Source: Lentzea atacamensis (GTDB lineage: Bacteria > Actinomycetota > Actinomycetes > Mycobacteriales > Pseudonocardiaceae). Taken from it: 64,000 nt of DNA. The stretch is taken from positions 124,001-188,000 of the forward strand of contig NZ_QLTT01000003.1 in NCBI RefSeq assembly GCF_003269295.1. Reading direction: 5' to 3'. The notes below the pieces were generated by a model. It searched no databases. It was not told the DNA's origin and was given only the letters and a program-made list of their open reading frames with translations. The translations under genes were made by a program, and so were the position numbers. This document shows positions 27,035-35,914 of the stretch, one piece after another. Each line of letters begins with the position of its first letter. Position 1 is the stretch's first letter.

Positions 27035-27109
27035 GCGGCCGATGGTGAAGGACGTGAGAATCCTTCACAACCGTGCAGCGGTGTCGTATCGATCAAGCGT
27101 TGATGAACT

Positions 27110-27796
27110 TCAGCGCAACCGGTCGAGGTCCGCGCCCGACTTGTCGACCAGGGCGCGCATCGCGCCGTAGGCGGCCTCGGCGTCCCGTGCGGCGATCGCG
27201 TCCAGCACGGCGCGGTGCGACGGCACCGGATCGTCGTCCACCGACCCGTGCACGAGCTTGTCCCGCTCGGCGAGGCCGATCGCGATGATCTGCTCGACCT
27301 GCGTCAGGAACGCGTTGTGCGTGGCGGCCATCAGCAGCCGGTGGAACTCCAGGTCTGCACGGACGGTCGCGGCGAGGTCGCGTGCCGAGGCCATCCGGTC
27401 CAGGGCTGCGGACAGGGCCTCGATGTCCGCGTCGGTGGCGCGCTCGGCGGCCAGGCGGGCTGCGGCGGGCTCGACGATGACCCGCATCTCCGTGAGTTCC
27501 TCGAACAGGCTGTGATCGGCGTTGGCCTGGGTCTGCCAGCGCATCACGTCGGTGTCGAGCAGGTTCCACGACGTGCGCGGCTGCACGAACGTGCCGCGCT
27601 TCTGCCTGGCGTCGATCATGCCCTTGGCCGAGAGCACCTTCAGCGCCTCGCGCAGTGCTGTCAGCGACACGTCCAGTTCTTCGCGCAACGCCGGAAGATC
27701 GAGGGTGTCGCCCTCGCCGATCTCGCCGGCCAGGATCCGGCCGGCCAGCGCCTCGACGGTCTGGCCGTGCACGCCCCGCAGCCGCTTCTCGTTCAT
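27110..27796 (-). CDS. FCD-type GntR transcriptional regulator of the galactoside locus
   Basis: The protein has 228 residues: a winged helix (about 15-75, LDLPALREELDVSLTALREA, KRGTFVQPR) and a C-terminal FCD ligand domain with metal-binding residues in FHRLLMAATHN and SHRAVLDAI. FadR-family regulators of this type control sugar-acid pathways (DgoR, UxuR). It is divergent from the sugar ABC transporter, and an AT-rich palindromic site lies between them and again before the aldolase/SDR genes. A galactonate-type ligand is plausible because dgoD is in the locus. Confidence 0.85.
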   Translation of the reverse strand: MNEKRLRGVHGQTVEALAGRILAGEIGEGDTLDLPALREELDVSLTALREALKVLSAKGMIDARQKRGTFVQPRTSWNLLDTDVMRWQTQANADHSLFEELTEMRVIVEPAAARLAAERATDADIEALSAALDRMASARDLAATVRADLEFHRLLMAATHNAFLTQVEQIIAIGLAERDKLVHGSVDDDPVPSHRAVLDAIAARDAEAAYGAMRALVDKSGADLDRLR

Positions 27797-27817
27797 GGCG
27801 CCAGATCATACGGCACT

Positions 27818-27865
27818 CATAAATTATGAATTATTCTTGACTTGATCATGGTGGCAGCGCAGTCT
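27818..27865 (+). promoter_or_regulatory. Promoter and operator copy 1 of the galactoside regulon
   Basis: CATAAATTATGAATTATT followed by CTTGAC (27818-27841) is an AT-rich, partly palindromic block ending in a -35 box (TTGACT, 27837-27842). CAGTCT at 27860-27865 is a possible -10 after a 17-base spacer. The ATG of the binding-protein gene follows 7 bases later, suggesting a leaderless transcript. Copy 2 at 33308 differs at one base in 24. Confidence 0.7.
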
Positions 27866-27872
27866 GTCCGCC

Positions 27873-29135
27873 ATGGACAGGCGTCACTTCCTCCGCGTCA
27901 CCGCCGCCGCGGGAGCCGGGCTGCTGGTCGGCGGCACAGCTTCCTGCGCCACGTCGGCGTCCTCCGGCCCGGTCACGCAGACCGCGGGCACGGTCTCGAT
28001 CCAGTCGAACCTCTCGGCGCCCGCGGCGAAGGCGGCGATCGAGGCACTGGTCAAGGCGTTCAACGACAGGAAAGGCGCGCAGGCCTCGGTCAACACCGTG
28101 GCCTCCGAGACCTTCCGCACCCAGCTGCCGAGCTACCTCACCTCGGCCAACCCTCCCGACCTGTTCACCTGGTACCCCGGCTCACTTCTCAAGGGGTACG
28201 AGGAGAAAGGGCTGCTGCTCGACGTCGGCGACGTGTGGCGGACCATGGGCGACTACTCGCAGCCGTTCAAGACGTTGAGCGGCAAGGTGTTCATCCCGAC
28301 CACCTACTACTGGTGGGGATTCTTCTACCGCAAGTCCAACTTCGCCAAGTGGGGCGTCACCCCGCCGACGACCTGGGCCGAGTTCGTCGCGCTGTGCAAG
28401 ACGTTGCAGGGCAAGGGTGTCATCCCGCTCGGCATGGGTGCGGGATCCGATTCGCCGTGGACGGCGTCGAGCTGGTTCGATCACTTCAACATCCGCGTCA
28501 ACGGTGCGCCGTTCCACCGTGAGCTCCTCGCGGGCAGGCAGCGGTTCGACGACCCGAAGGTCAAGGCGATCTTCACGCCGTGGCGCGAAGTGCTGCCCTT
28601 CACCGATCCGAACGGCACCGCGATCGGCTTCCAGGAGGCCACGACCGCTTTGCTGCAGGGCCGCACCGGCATGCTGCTCACCGGTGCGTTCTTCGCCGAC
28701 GCTGCACCGAAGGACGCGCTGGAGGACGTCGACTTCTTCCGCTTCCCGATCATCGACCCGAAGGTGCCGCTCGCCGAGGAGGGCCCGACCGACGGCTTCT
28801 TCGCGAGCTCGAAGTCCCCGCACGTCAAGGAGCTCAAGGAGTTCCTGACCTTCGCGGCGACCGCGGAGGGCCAGGAGGTCTACATCAGGAACTCCTCCGG
28901 CACGATCCTGCCGACCAACCCGAAGGCGAAGGACTCCGGCACGCCCCTCGTGCAGAAGGGGCGCCGGCACCTCGAGGAGGCCGCGGAGATCACGCAGTTC
29001 TTCAACCGCGACTCGAGCGACGCGCTGCAGCCCACCGCCGACGCCGCGCTGGTCAAGTTCCTGCAGCAACCGGACCAGCTGGACACGATTCTCGCGGACT
29101 GGCAGAAGGCCGCGCAGCAGGTGTGGTCGGCCTGA
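27873..29135 (+). CDS. Sugar ABC transporter substrate-binding lipoprotein
   Basis: This 420-residue family 1 solute-binding protein begins with a Tat-type twin arginine (MDRRHFLRV) and a lipobox ending at C25 (GGTASC), so it is a lipoprotein exported folded. The typical SBP core follows (NPPDLFTWYPGSLLKGYEEK, WAEFVALCKTLQGKGVIPLG). There is no Shine-Dalgarno site before the ATG, in line with the leaderless promoter. It probably captures galactosides such as melibiose or raffinose, judging by the linked alpha-galactosidase. Confidence 0.9.
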   Translation: MDRRHFLRVTAAAGAGLLVGGTASCATSASSGPVTQTAGTVSIQSNLSAPAAKAAIEALVKAFNDRKGAQASVNTVASETFRTQLPSYLTSANPPDLFTWYPGSLLKGYEEKGLLLDVGDVWRTMGDYSQPFKTLSGKVFIPTTYYWWGFFYRKSNFAKWGVTPPTTWAEFVALCKTLQGKGVIPLGMGAGSDSPWTASSWFDHFNIRVNGAPFHRELLAGRQRFDDPKVKAIFTPWREVLPFTDPNGTAIGFQEATTALLQGRTGMLLTGAFFADAAPKDALEDVDFFRFPIIDPKVPLAEEGPTDGFFASSKSPHVKELKEFLTFAATAEGQEVYIRNSSGTILPTNPKAKDSGTPLVQKGRRHLEEAAEITQFFNRDSSDALQPTADAALVKFLQQPDQLDTILADWQKAAQQVWSA

Positions 29136-29136
29136 G

Positions 29137-29964
29137 ATGAGTCGCCGAGTCCCTCCTGTCCTGCTGCTGTTCGTGCTCGTCCCGTTGCTGGTGGAGGGGT
29201 TCTGGGTCTTCTGGCCCGCGCTGCAGGGGTTCTGGCTCGCGCTGACGAACTGGGACGGGGTGTCAGCGCCCCGGTTCGTCGGTGCCGGCAACTTCGCCCG
29301 GATGATCGACGACCCGGTGTTCCACACCGCCGTCACCAACACCGCGATCTGGCTGGTGCTGTTCGGCGGGCTGTCCGCGGCCGGTGGTCTGGGGCTCGCG
29401 GTGCTGCTGCAGAAGGAACGCCGGGGCGTCGGGATCTACCGGGCGGCGCTGTTCGTGCCGGTGGTGTTCTCGCTCGTCGCCACGTCGCTGATCTGGCAGG
29501 TGCTGTACCAGCCGGGCTGGATCTTCGACTCCTCGCCGCTGGCCGACCCCGGCACGGCGCTGTACGCGGTGCTGGTTCCCGCGCTGTGGCGGCAGGCCGG
29601 GTACGTGATGGTGCTGTACCTGGCCGGGCTCAAGGGAATCGACCCAGGTCTCCACGAGGCGGCCACTTTGGACGGTGCCACGGCCTGGCAGAAGTTCACC
29701 CACGTCACCTGGCCGCAGCTGCGGTCGGTCAACTCGGTCGTGCTGTCGGTCATCGTGATCGACTCGCTGCGCTCGTTCGACGTGGTGTGGTCGATGACGC
29801 GCGGCGGGCCCTACCACTCGTCCGAGCTGCTCAGCACGTACATGTACTCGACCGCGTTCCAGTCGCTGAAGCTCGGTTACGCGAGCGCTCTGGCGGTCGT
29901 GATCTTCGTCCTCGCGTTCGGCGTGATCGTGACGTACCTCGTCCGCGCGTTCCGGGAGAACTGA
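29137..29964 (+). CDS. Sugar ABC transporter permease, MalF type
   Basis: This 275-residue inner membrane protein has six helices. The EAA loop that docks the ATPase is HEAATLDGATAWQKFTHVTW followed by PQL. It starts one base after the binding-protein stop. No ATPase gene is in the locus, so a shared MsiK-type ATPase is probably used, as is common in actinomycetes. Confidence 0.92.
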   Translation: MSRRVPPVLLLFVLVPLLVEGFWVFWPALQGFWLALTNWDGVSAPRFVGAGNFARMIDDPVFHTAVTNTAIWLVLFGGLSAAGGLGLAVLLQKERRGVGIYRAALFVPVVFSLVATSLIWQVLYQPGWIFDSSPLADPGTALYAVLVPALWRQAGYVMVLYLAGLKGIDPGLHEAATLDGATAWQKFTHVTWPQLRSVNSVVLSVIVIDSLRSFDVVWSMTRGGPYHSSELLSTYMYSTAFQSLKLGYASALAVVIFVLAFGVIVTYLVRAFREN

Positions 29965-30773
29965 TGTCCAATCGCGTTTTCCACGTCGTGGCGGGCACGA
30001 TCTCCGTGCTCTGGCTACTGCCGATCGCGGCAGTGATCATCACCGCTTTCCGGTCGTTCGACGACATCGCCGCCAACGGGCTGGCCGCCGTCCCGCAGTC
30101 GTTCACGCTCGCCGGGTTCGCCGACGCGTGGACCAACGGCGGCGCGGGCGCGATGTGGAACAGCGTCCTCGTCACGGTTCCGACGGTGTTCCTGTCACTG
30201 GCGCTCAGCTCCGCTGCCGCGTACGCGTTGAGCCGCTTCGAGATCCCCGGCCGGCGCACGGTCATCCTGCTGATGCTGGCGGGGAACCTGCTGCCGCCGC
30301 AGATCCTGCTGGTGCCGGTGTCGAAGCTGACCGAGCTGCTCGGGATCTACGACACCTTGTTCGCGCTGGTAGTGGTGCAGGTCGGGTTCGGTCTCGGCTT
30401 CTACACGTTCGTGCTGCAGGGCTTCATGCGCGCCATGCCGAACGAGGTCCAGGAGGCGGCGACGATCGACGGCGCCGGTCCCGTGCAGATCTTCTGGCGG
30501 ATCGTGCTGCCGATGACCAGGCCCGCTCTGGCGGCGTTGGCCGCGCTGGCGTTCACCTGGATCTTCAACGACCTGCTGTGGGCGATCACCGTGCTGCGGT
30601 CGTCGTCCGTCATGCCGGTGACGCCCGCGCTGCTGGCGTTGCAGGGTCAGTACGTGTCGAACTGGAACGTCATCGCGGCGGGTTCGGTGATCGCGGCGAT
30701 CCCGACGGTGGCGGTGTTCCTGCGGTTCCAGCGGCACTTCATCTCCGGACTCGCGGTGGGAGCGGTGAAATGA
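29964..30773 (+). CDS. Sugar ABC transporter permease, MalG type
   Basis: The ATG at 29964 overlaps the previous stop by one base and gives 269 residues. Six helices are visible, and the EAA loop is QEAATIDGAGPVQIFWRIVL with PMTRP. It partners the MalF-type permease. The TGA overlaps the start of the alpha-galactosidase gene (ATGA), so uptake and hydrolysis are translationally coupled. Confidence 0.92.
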   Translation: MSNRVFHVVAGTISVLWLLPIAAVIITAFRSFDDIAANGLAAVPQSFTLAGFADAWTNGGAGAMWNSVLVTVPTVFLSLALSSAAAYALSRFEIPGRRTVILLMLAGNLLPPQILLVPVSKLTELLGIYDTLFALVVVQVGFGLGFYTFVLQGFMRAMPNEVQEAATIDGAGPVQIFWRIVLPMTRPALAALAALAFTWIFNDLLWAITVLRSSSVMPVTPALLALQGQYVSNWNVIAAGSVIAAIPTVAVFLRFQRHFISGLAVGAVK

Positions 30774-32713
30774 CCTGGACCCTGAGGATGGCGACCACCT
30801 CCTACACGGTGGCCGTCGAACCCGGCGGCCGCTGGGCGGAACTGGTGGCCTGGGGCCCGCACGGGGTCGAAGCCGGGCCGTCGCCGCTCAAGAACCTCGG
30901 CGAGATCCACTTCATCACCGAGGCCGACGCGGCACCGGTCGAGTACGTGCCGCGCGGGCAGCGTCCGTTCACCGGCGCAGACCTGGAGCTGGCCGGCGAC
31001 TCGTGGTTCACCTTCGACGGCGCCGCGGAGTCGGACGGCGTGCTGCGGCTGGCGTTCGTCGACGAGATCGCCGGACTCGGGACCGTGCTGTGCTACCGGC
31101 CGGAAAGCACCGTTGACGTGCTTTCGCGCTGGGTTGAAGTGACCAACACGTCCGGCCGGTCCTTGCGGCTGGACCGGATCGGATCGGCGGGCGTGTGCCT
31201 GCCGGTGCGCGGCCCACGACTGTCCTTTCTGCACGGTGAGTGGGCTCGCGAGTTCCAGCTGGAACACGTGGACCTGCCCGCGGGCGGGTTCCGGATCGGC
31301 AGCTCCTACGGCGTTCCCGGGCACAATTACGCGCCCTGGTTGTCCGTGGACGACACGTGGGGTGTGTCGCTGGCATGGTCCGGTTCCTGGGAGATCACGG
31401 CCGAGGTCGAGCCTTCCGGACTCACGCGCCTGCGTGCCGGAATGCTCGGCCCGGTCGTGGTCGAGACCGGGGAGACCTTCACGACGCCCGAGGTGGCGCT
31501 GGCGTGCTCGACGGACGGCCTGGCCCGCGTCTGGCACGCCTACGACCGGTTGCGATCGAGGCCCGTTCGCAAGCCCGTCCTCTACAACTCCTGGGAGGCG
31601 ACGGGATTCGACGTCTCGCTGCCGGAACAGCGAGAGCTGGCCACGATCGCCGCGGACCTCGGGGCCGAGCTGTTCGTGGTGGACGACGGCTGGTTCACCG
31701 GCCGCCACGACGACTCCGGCGGACTCGGCGACTGGTACCCGGAGTCACCGGACTTCGGCGCGTTCGTCGAGGACGTCCGGGCGATGGGCCTGGAGTTCGG
31801 CCTGTGGGTCGAACCGGAGTGCGTGAGCCCGAAGTCGAAGCTCCACGCCGAGCACCCGGACTGGGTCTACCGCACCGAGGGTCGCGAACCCACGCTGATC
31901 CGCAACCAGCTGCTGCTCAACCTCGGCCTGCCGGAGGTGTACGAGTTCGTGATCTCCACCCTGGACCGGCTGCTGACCGGTTGTCGGATCAGCTACCTCA
32001 AGTGGGACCTGAACCGGCCCGCCACCGAACGCCCCGGCGAGCTGGACAACGCCCACGTCCGCAACTACTGGCGCGTCCTGGACCACCTGCGTGCGCGGCA
32101 TCCGCACGTGCTCGTGGAGGGCTGCGCGGGCGGCGGCGGCCGGACCGACCTCGCCACGACGGGCCGCGTGGACGTGGTGTGGCCCAGCGACAACACCGGG
32201 CCGCTGGACCGGCTGAAGATCCAGCGCGGGTTCCTGCACATGCACGCCCCGCACCTGATGTCGTCGTGGGTGACCGACGCGCCCGGCATGTTCGACGCCC
32301 GCCCGCGTTCGCTCAAGTTCCGCTTCGTCCTCGCCATGGCCGGTGTGCTCGGCATCGGCGCTGACGTCCGGCACTGGTCTCAGGACGAACGCGAAGAGGC
32401 CGCCGTGCTCATCAAGCGGTACAAGGGCATCCGCGACGTCGTGCACCACGGCGAGGTGCACCTGCTCAACGACGCGATCCAATACTCCGGGACCGACCGC
32501 GTGGTCGTGCTGGCCTGGCACACGGGATCGCTGACGGGCGTGCCGGTGGTGCCCGGCCAGTCCTCGCGGGTCAGGCTGAAGGGCCTGACCGCTCAGTCCT
32601 ATGTGGACGAGAACGGTGACGTGTACTCCGGCGCGCACCTGACGCACGTCGGGCTGCCGTTCGACTGGTCTCGGACGAACGACGCCGACATGGTGGTGCT
32701 ACGTCCGTACTAG
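30770..32713 (+). CDS. Cytosolic GH36 alpha-galactosidase
   Basis: The ATG at 30770 gives 647 residues with no signal peptide. An N-terminal beta-sandwich (about 1-270) precedes the catalytic barrel. The nucleophile is D413 in YLKWDLNRP and the acid/base D474 in WPSDNTGP. VVDDGWFTGRHDDSGGLGDW and EGCAGGGGR are the family's substrate loops. It hydrolyses alpha-1,6-galactosides taken up by the preceding transporter. The 3' end overlaps the convergent aldolase gene by 15 bases. Confidence 0.93.
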   Translation: MTWTLRMATTSYTVAVEPGGRWAELVAWGPHGVEAGPSPLKNLGEIHFITEADAAPVEYVPRGQRPFTGADLELAGDSWFTFDGAAESDGVLRLAFVDEIAGLGTVLCYRPESTVDVLSRWVEVTNTSGRSLRLDRIGSAGVCLPVRGPRLSFLHGEWAREFQLEHVDLPAGGFRIGSSYGVPGHNYAPWLSVDDTWGVSLAWSGSWEITAEVEPSGLTRLRAGMLGPVVVETGETFTTPEVALACSTDGLARVWHAYDRLRSRPVRKPVLYNSWEATGFDVSLPEQRELATIAADLGAELFVVDDGWFTGRHDDSGGLGDWYPESPDFGAFVEDVRAMGLEFGLWVEPECVSPKSKLHAEHPDWVYRTEGREPTLIRNQLLLNLGLPEVYEFVISTLDRLLTGCRISYLKWDLNRPATERPGELDNAHVRNYWRVLDHLRARHPHVLVEGCAGGGGRTDLATTGRVDVVWPSDNTGPLDRLKIQRGFLHMHAPHLMSSWVTDAPGMFDARPRSLKFRFVLAMAGVLGIGADVRHWSQDEREEAAVLIKRYKGIRDVVHHGEVHLLNDAIQYSGTDRVVVLAWHTGSLTGVPVVPGQSSRVRLKGLTAQSYVDENGDVYSGAHLTHVGLPFDWSRTNDADMVVLRPY

Positions 32714-33289
32714 GGCCTGGATGGCCTCGATCGGCGTGCGGGCGAGGGCCGACCCGACCCCGCACGCCACCGCGCCGGCCTCCAGCCACGCGGGAACGTC
32801 GGCCGGTGCCACGCCACCCGTCGGCACCAGCGGCGCGTACGGCAGCACTGCCAGCACGTCCCTGACCCACTGCGGTGTGGGCGCCGGAAACACCTTCACG
32901 GCGTCCGCCCCGGCTTCCAGCGCCCGCACGACCTCGGACACGGTGCCGGCGCCGGGCAGCACCGCTGCCCCGTACCGGTGCCCGGCCCGGATCACCGATT
33001 CCTCCAGGTTCGGCGCCACCAGGAACTGTGCGCCCGCCCGCACGGCGGCCACGGCGGAAGCCTCGTCGAGCACGCTGCCGGCACCGATCGTCGCCGCGGG
33101 GTGCGTCTCACGGAGCTGCCGGATCGCCTCCAGCGCACCGGGGTTGGTCAGCGGGAGCTCGAGAGACGTGAGGCCCGCGTCCAGCAGCGGAACAGCGGCC
33201 TTGACCGCCGAGGACGCGTCGGAGGTGCGGATGATCGCGATGACGCCCTGCCGCACGACTGCCCGGGTGATCTCGTAGCGGTAGCTCAC
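32699..33289 (-). CDS. KDPG/KDPGal-type aldolase
   Basis: The GTG at 33289 gives 196 residues; an upstream ATG at 33310 lies inside the operator. The class I aldolase barrel is clear: RQGVIAIIRTSDASSAV, LTSLELPLTNPGALEAI with the catalytic glutamate, TIGAGSVLDEA and the Schiff-base lysine in ADAVKVFPAPT. Given dgoD nearby, it most likely splits 2-keto-3-deoxy-6-phosphogalactonate to pyruvate and glyceraldehyde-3-phosphate. It is divergent from the SDR/dgoD pair, so one operator may control both sides. Confidence 0.85.
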   Translation of the reverse strand: MSYRYEITRAVVRQGVIAIIRTSDASSAVKAAVPLLDAGLTSLELPLTNPGALEAIRQLRETHPAATIGAGSVLDEASAVAAVRAGAQFLVAPNLEESVIRAGHRYGAAVLPGAGTVSEVVRALEAGADAVKVFPAPTPQWVRDVLAVLPYAPLVPTGGVAPADVPAWLEAGAVACGVGSALARTPIEAIQALVRT

Positions 33290-33307
33290 GCCACCCAGGC
33301 TACTACA

Positions 33308-33355
33308 CATAAATTAGGAATTATTCTTGACACTCGCAGGTCACGCGGGCAGGCT
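33308..33355 (+). promoter_or_regulatory. Promoter and operator copy 2 of the galactoside regulon
   Basis: CATAAATTAGGAATTATT followed by CTTGAC (33308-33331) repeats the site at 27818 with one mismatch in 24 bases. TTGACA (33327-33332) is the -35, and CAGGCT (33350-33355) a possible -10 after 17 bases. An ATG lies 6 bases further on, the same geometry as copy 1. Confidence 0.7.
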
Positions 33356-33361
33356 CACCGC

Positions 33362-33523
33362 ATGGAATCGGCACAGTCCGTGCTACTGCTGGACCGGACA
33401 GTGGTGCGCGGACCGGACAACAGGGTCCACCGGCAGAAGTTCTGGGAGAACGTGCATGAAGTGCGCGGTGGTGTCGGGTGCGGCAGCGGGAGTCGGTGCA
33501 GCCACGGCACGGCACTTGATTGA
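33362..33523 (+). CDS. Possible leaderless 53-residue ORF before the SDR gene
   Basis: The ATG at 33362 sits exactly where the predicted transcript would start. The frame reads MESAQSVLLLDRTVVRGPDN and continues RVHRQKFWENVHEVRG before a low-complexity end at TGA 33523. It overlaps the SDR start (33456) in another frame. It may be a regulatory upstream ORF or the N-terminal relic of a lost gene. No family was recognised. Confidence 0.35.
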   Translation: MESAQSVLLLDRTVVRGPDNRVHRQKFWENVHEVRGGVGCGSGSRCSHGTALD

Positions 33524-34136
33524 GAACGGGTACCGGGTGATCGGCATCGACCTGACGGGTGATGTCGCCGTCCAGGGCGATGTCAGCGACCCCGAAACCT
33601 GGCGGCGGGCGGTGGAACTGAGCGGCGGCGGCGTGGACGCGTTGGTGAGCAACGCCTACACGGTCACCGTGGCTCCGCTGGACGAGACGACGCCCGCCGA
33701 GTGGGACCGTCAGCTCGCGGTCAACCTCGGCGGCGCCTTCCACGGCCTGCGTGCCTGCCTGCCGTCACTGCGGCAGCGGGGCGGCTCGGTCGTGCTCGTC
33801 TCGTCGGTGCACGCGCATTTCGGCATCCCGGGACACGGCGCGTACGCGGCCTCGAAAGGCGGGCTGGTGGCTCTGACCCGCCAGCTCGCCGTCGAGTACG
33901 CCCCGCACGTCCGGGTCAACGCGGTCCTGCCCGGTCCCGTGCTGACGGCGGCGTGGGACCGGGTGTCCGTCGAGGATCGGGAACGCAGTGCCCGGGCCAC
34001 CCCGGCCGGACGCCTCGGCGATCCGGCAGAGGTGGCGTCGGTGATCGGTTTTCTGTTGTCTCCGGGGGCGTCGTTCGTGACGGGCGCGGAGATTCTGGTC
34101 GACGGCGGCTGGTCCGCGGCGAAGGACTCTTCATGA
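33456..34136 (+). CDS. Short-chain dehydrogenase, candidate galactose dehydrogenase
   Basis: The ATG at 33456 gives 226 residues. The Rossmann motif is VVSGAAAGVGAATA, the catalytic serine is in VVLVSSVHAHFG, and YAASK holds the Tyr and Lys. ILVDGGWSA is the usual C-terminal end. In this locus it could oxidise galactose (or galactonate-related sugars) to the lactone that feeds DgoD. That substrate is inferred from context. Its TGA overlaps the dgoD ATG. Confidence 0.8.
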   Translation: MKCAVVSGAAAGVGAATARHLIENGYRVIGIDLTGDVAVQGDVSDPETWRRAVELSGGGVDALVSNAYTVTVAPLDETTPAEWDRQLAVNLGGAFHGLRACLPSLRQRGGSVVLVSSVHAHFGIPGHGAYAASKGGLVALTRQLAVEYAPHVRVNAVLPGPVLTAAWDRVSVEDRERSARATPAGRLGDPAEVASVIGFLLSPGASFVTGAEILVDGGWSAAKDSS

Positions 34137-35275
34137 AGGTGACGGCGGTCGAGACGTTCCTGGTCGAGCCCCGCTGGTTGTTCCTGAAGGTGAGCACGGA
34201 CGAGGGGGTGACGGGCTGGGGCGAGCCCGTGGTCGAGGGCAGGGCCGAGACGGTCCGCGCGGCCGTGCACGAGCTCGCCGAGCTGGTGATCGGCCAGGAC
34301 CCGTTGCGCGTGGAGGACCTCTGGCAGGTCCTGAGGCGCGGCGGTTTCTACCGCGGCGGCCCGGTGTTGTCGTCGGCGCTCGCCGGCTACGACCACGCGT
34401 TGTGGGACATCGCCGGCAAGGCACGTGGCCTGCCGGTCCACGAGCTTCTGGGCGGGCCGGTCCGCGACCGCGTCCGCGCCTACTCGTGGGTGGCCGGCGA
34501 CCGGCCCGACGGCGTCTTCGAAGCGGTGGCACGACAGGTCGAGGCGGGCTTCAGCGCGGTGAAGATGAACGCCACGGCCGAGATGCGGCCCATCGCCTCG
34601 CCCGCCGACGCCGAGGCCGTGCTGGACCGTGCCCGCGAGGCCCGCGAGGCGCTGGGACCTCGCGGCGACCTGGCGATCGACTTCCACGGCCGCGTTTCTC
34701 CCGCCATGGCACGACGTCTGGTGCGCATGCTCGAAGAGGTGCAGCCGATGTTCGTCGAAGAGCCGGTGCTGCCCGAGCTGCCGGTCGAGGTGCTGGCGTC
34801 GGTGGTCTCCGCGTCGACCGTGCCGATCGCGACGGGGGAGCGGCTCTACTCGCGCTGGGAGTTCAAGCCCGTGCTGGACGCGGGCGTTGCCGTCGTGCAG
34901 CCCGATCCCTCGCACGCCGGTGGGATCTCGGAGCTGCGGCGCATCGGGTCGCTGGCGGAGATCTACGGCGCTTCGATCGCGCCGCACTGTCCACTCGGGC
35001 CGATCTCGCTCGCTGCGTCGTTGCAGGTCGCGTTCACCACGCCGAACTTCCTGATCCAGGAACACAGTGCGGGCATGCACTACCACGGCACCGACCCCGC
35101 GTACCTCGTGGACATGGCGCCTGTGCGGGTGGTGGACGGCTGGCTCGCCCGTCCCACCGGACCCGGGCTCGGCGTGGAGGTCGACGAGGCGGCGGTGCGG
35201 AGGGCCGCGGAGACCGGGCACGCGTGGCGGTCACCGATCTGGCGGCACGACGACGGCGGGTTCGCGGAGTGGTGA
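34133..35275 (+). CDS. dgoD: D-galactonate dehydratase
   Basis: The ATG at 34133 gives 380 residues, the E. coli DgoD length. This enolase-superfamily enzyme shows FSAVKMNATAEM, the metal ligands in AIDFHGRVS, FVEEPVLPE and ATGERLYSR, the base histidine in APHCPLGPISLA, and the DgoD-specific tail WRSPIWRHDDGGFAEW. It converts D-galactonate to 2-keto-3-deoxygalactonate. The 2-keto-3-deoxygalactonate kinase needed before the aldolase is not in the window. Confidence 0.92.
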   Translation: MKVTAVETFLVEPRWLFLKVSTDEGVTGWGEPVVEGRAETVRAAVHELAELVIGQDPLRVEDLWQVLRRGGFYRGGPVLSSALAGYDHALWDIAGKARGLPVHELLGGPVRDRVRAYSWVAGDRPDGVFEAVARQVEAGFSAVKMNATAEMRPIASPADAEAVLDRAREAREALGPRGDLAIDFHGRVSPAMARRLVRMLEEVQPMFVEEPVLPELPVEVLASVVSASTVPIATGERLYSRWEFKPVLDAGVAVVQPDPSHAGGISELRRIGSLAEIYGASIAPHCPLGPISLAASLQVAFTTPNFLIQEHSAGMHYHGTDPAYLVDMAPVRVVDGWLARPTGPGLGVEVDEAAVRRAAETGHAWRSPIWRHDDGGFAEW

Positions 35276-35302
35276 TTGCTGTGCACGCATACGATCGTGC
35301 GC

Positions 35303-35881
35303 ATGACGCAAGAAGACGGTGAGCTGGACAGCCTCGTGCGCAAGCGGATCCGTGCTCTCCGGGTGGCGCAGGGCTGGTCGCTCGACGAGCTGGCGAGCCG
35401 CGCCCGGCTCAGCCCGTCGTCGCTCAGCCGCATCGAGAACGGCCAGCGCCGCCTCGCCCTCGACCAGCTCGTCACGCTGGCCAGGGCGCTGGACACGTCG
35501 CTCGACCAGCTGGTCGAGACCGACACCGACGACGTGATCGTCAGCCCGATGATCGACGGCACCCACGGCGGGATGCGATGGCCGATCAAGGCGGAGCCCG
35601 GCATGACCGTGATGCGCCAGCGGATGACGACCCCGCCGCCGGACAACCCCTCCGCCCTGCGCGCCCACCCCGGCCGCGAGTGGCTGGTCGTCCTGTCCGG
35701 CACCGCGATCCTGCTGCTGGGCAACCGCCGCCTGCGGGTGGAGGCCAACCAGGCCGCCGAGTTCCCGACGATGCTGCCGCACGCGATCGGCACCGCGGGT
35801 GGTCCGTGCGACGTCCTGGGAATCTTCGACCGCGAGGCCCGTCGCGGGCACCGCGACAGGAAGACTCCGGCAGACGCCTGA
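35303..35881 (+). CDS. XRE-type regulator with cupin sensor domain
   Basis: The ATG at 35303 gives 192 residues. The helix-turn-helix is at about 12-65 (VAQGWSLDELASRARLSPSS, LSRIENGQRRLALDQL) and a cupin at about 105-180 (REWLVVLSGTAILLLGNRRL, EFPTMLPHAI). This HTH plus cupin design is common in regulators of small-molecule metabolism. A palindrome lies 34 bases after its stop, before the methyltransferase gene, and could be its target. Confidence 0.85.
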   Translation: MTQEDGELDSLVRKRIRALRVAQGWSLDELASRARLSPSSLSRIENGQRRLALDQLVTLARALDTSLDQLVETDTDDVIVSPMIDGTHGGMRWPIKAEPGMTVMRQRMTTPPPDNPSALRAHPGREWLVVLSGTAILLLGNRRLRVEANQAAEFPTMLPHAIGTAGGPCDVLGIFDREARRGHRDRKTPADA

Positions 35882-35914
35882 TCTTGCGCGCCCGGCCTGC
35901 CGAACCTCGATCGT

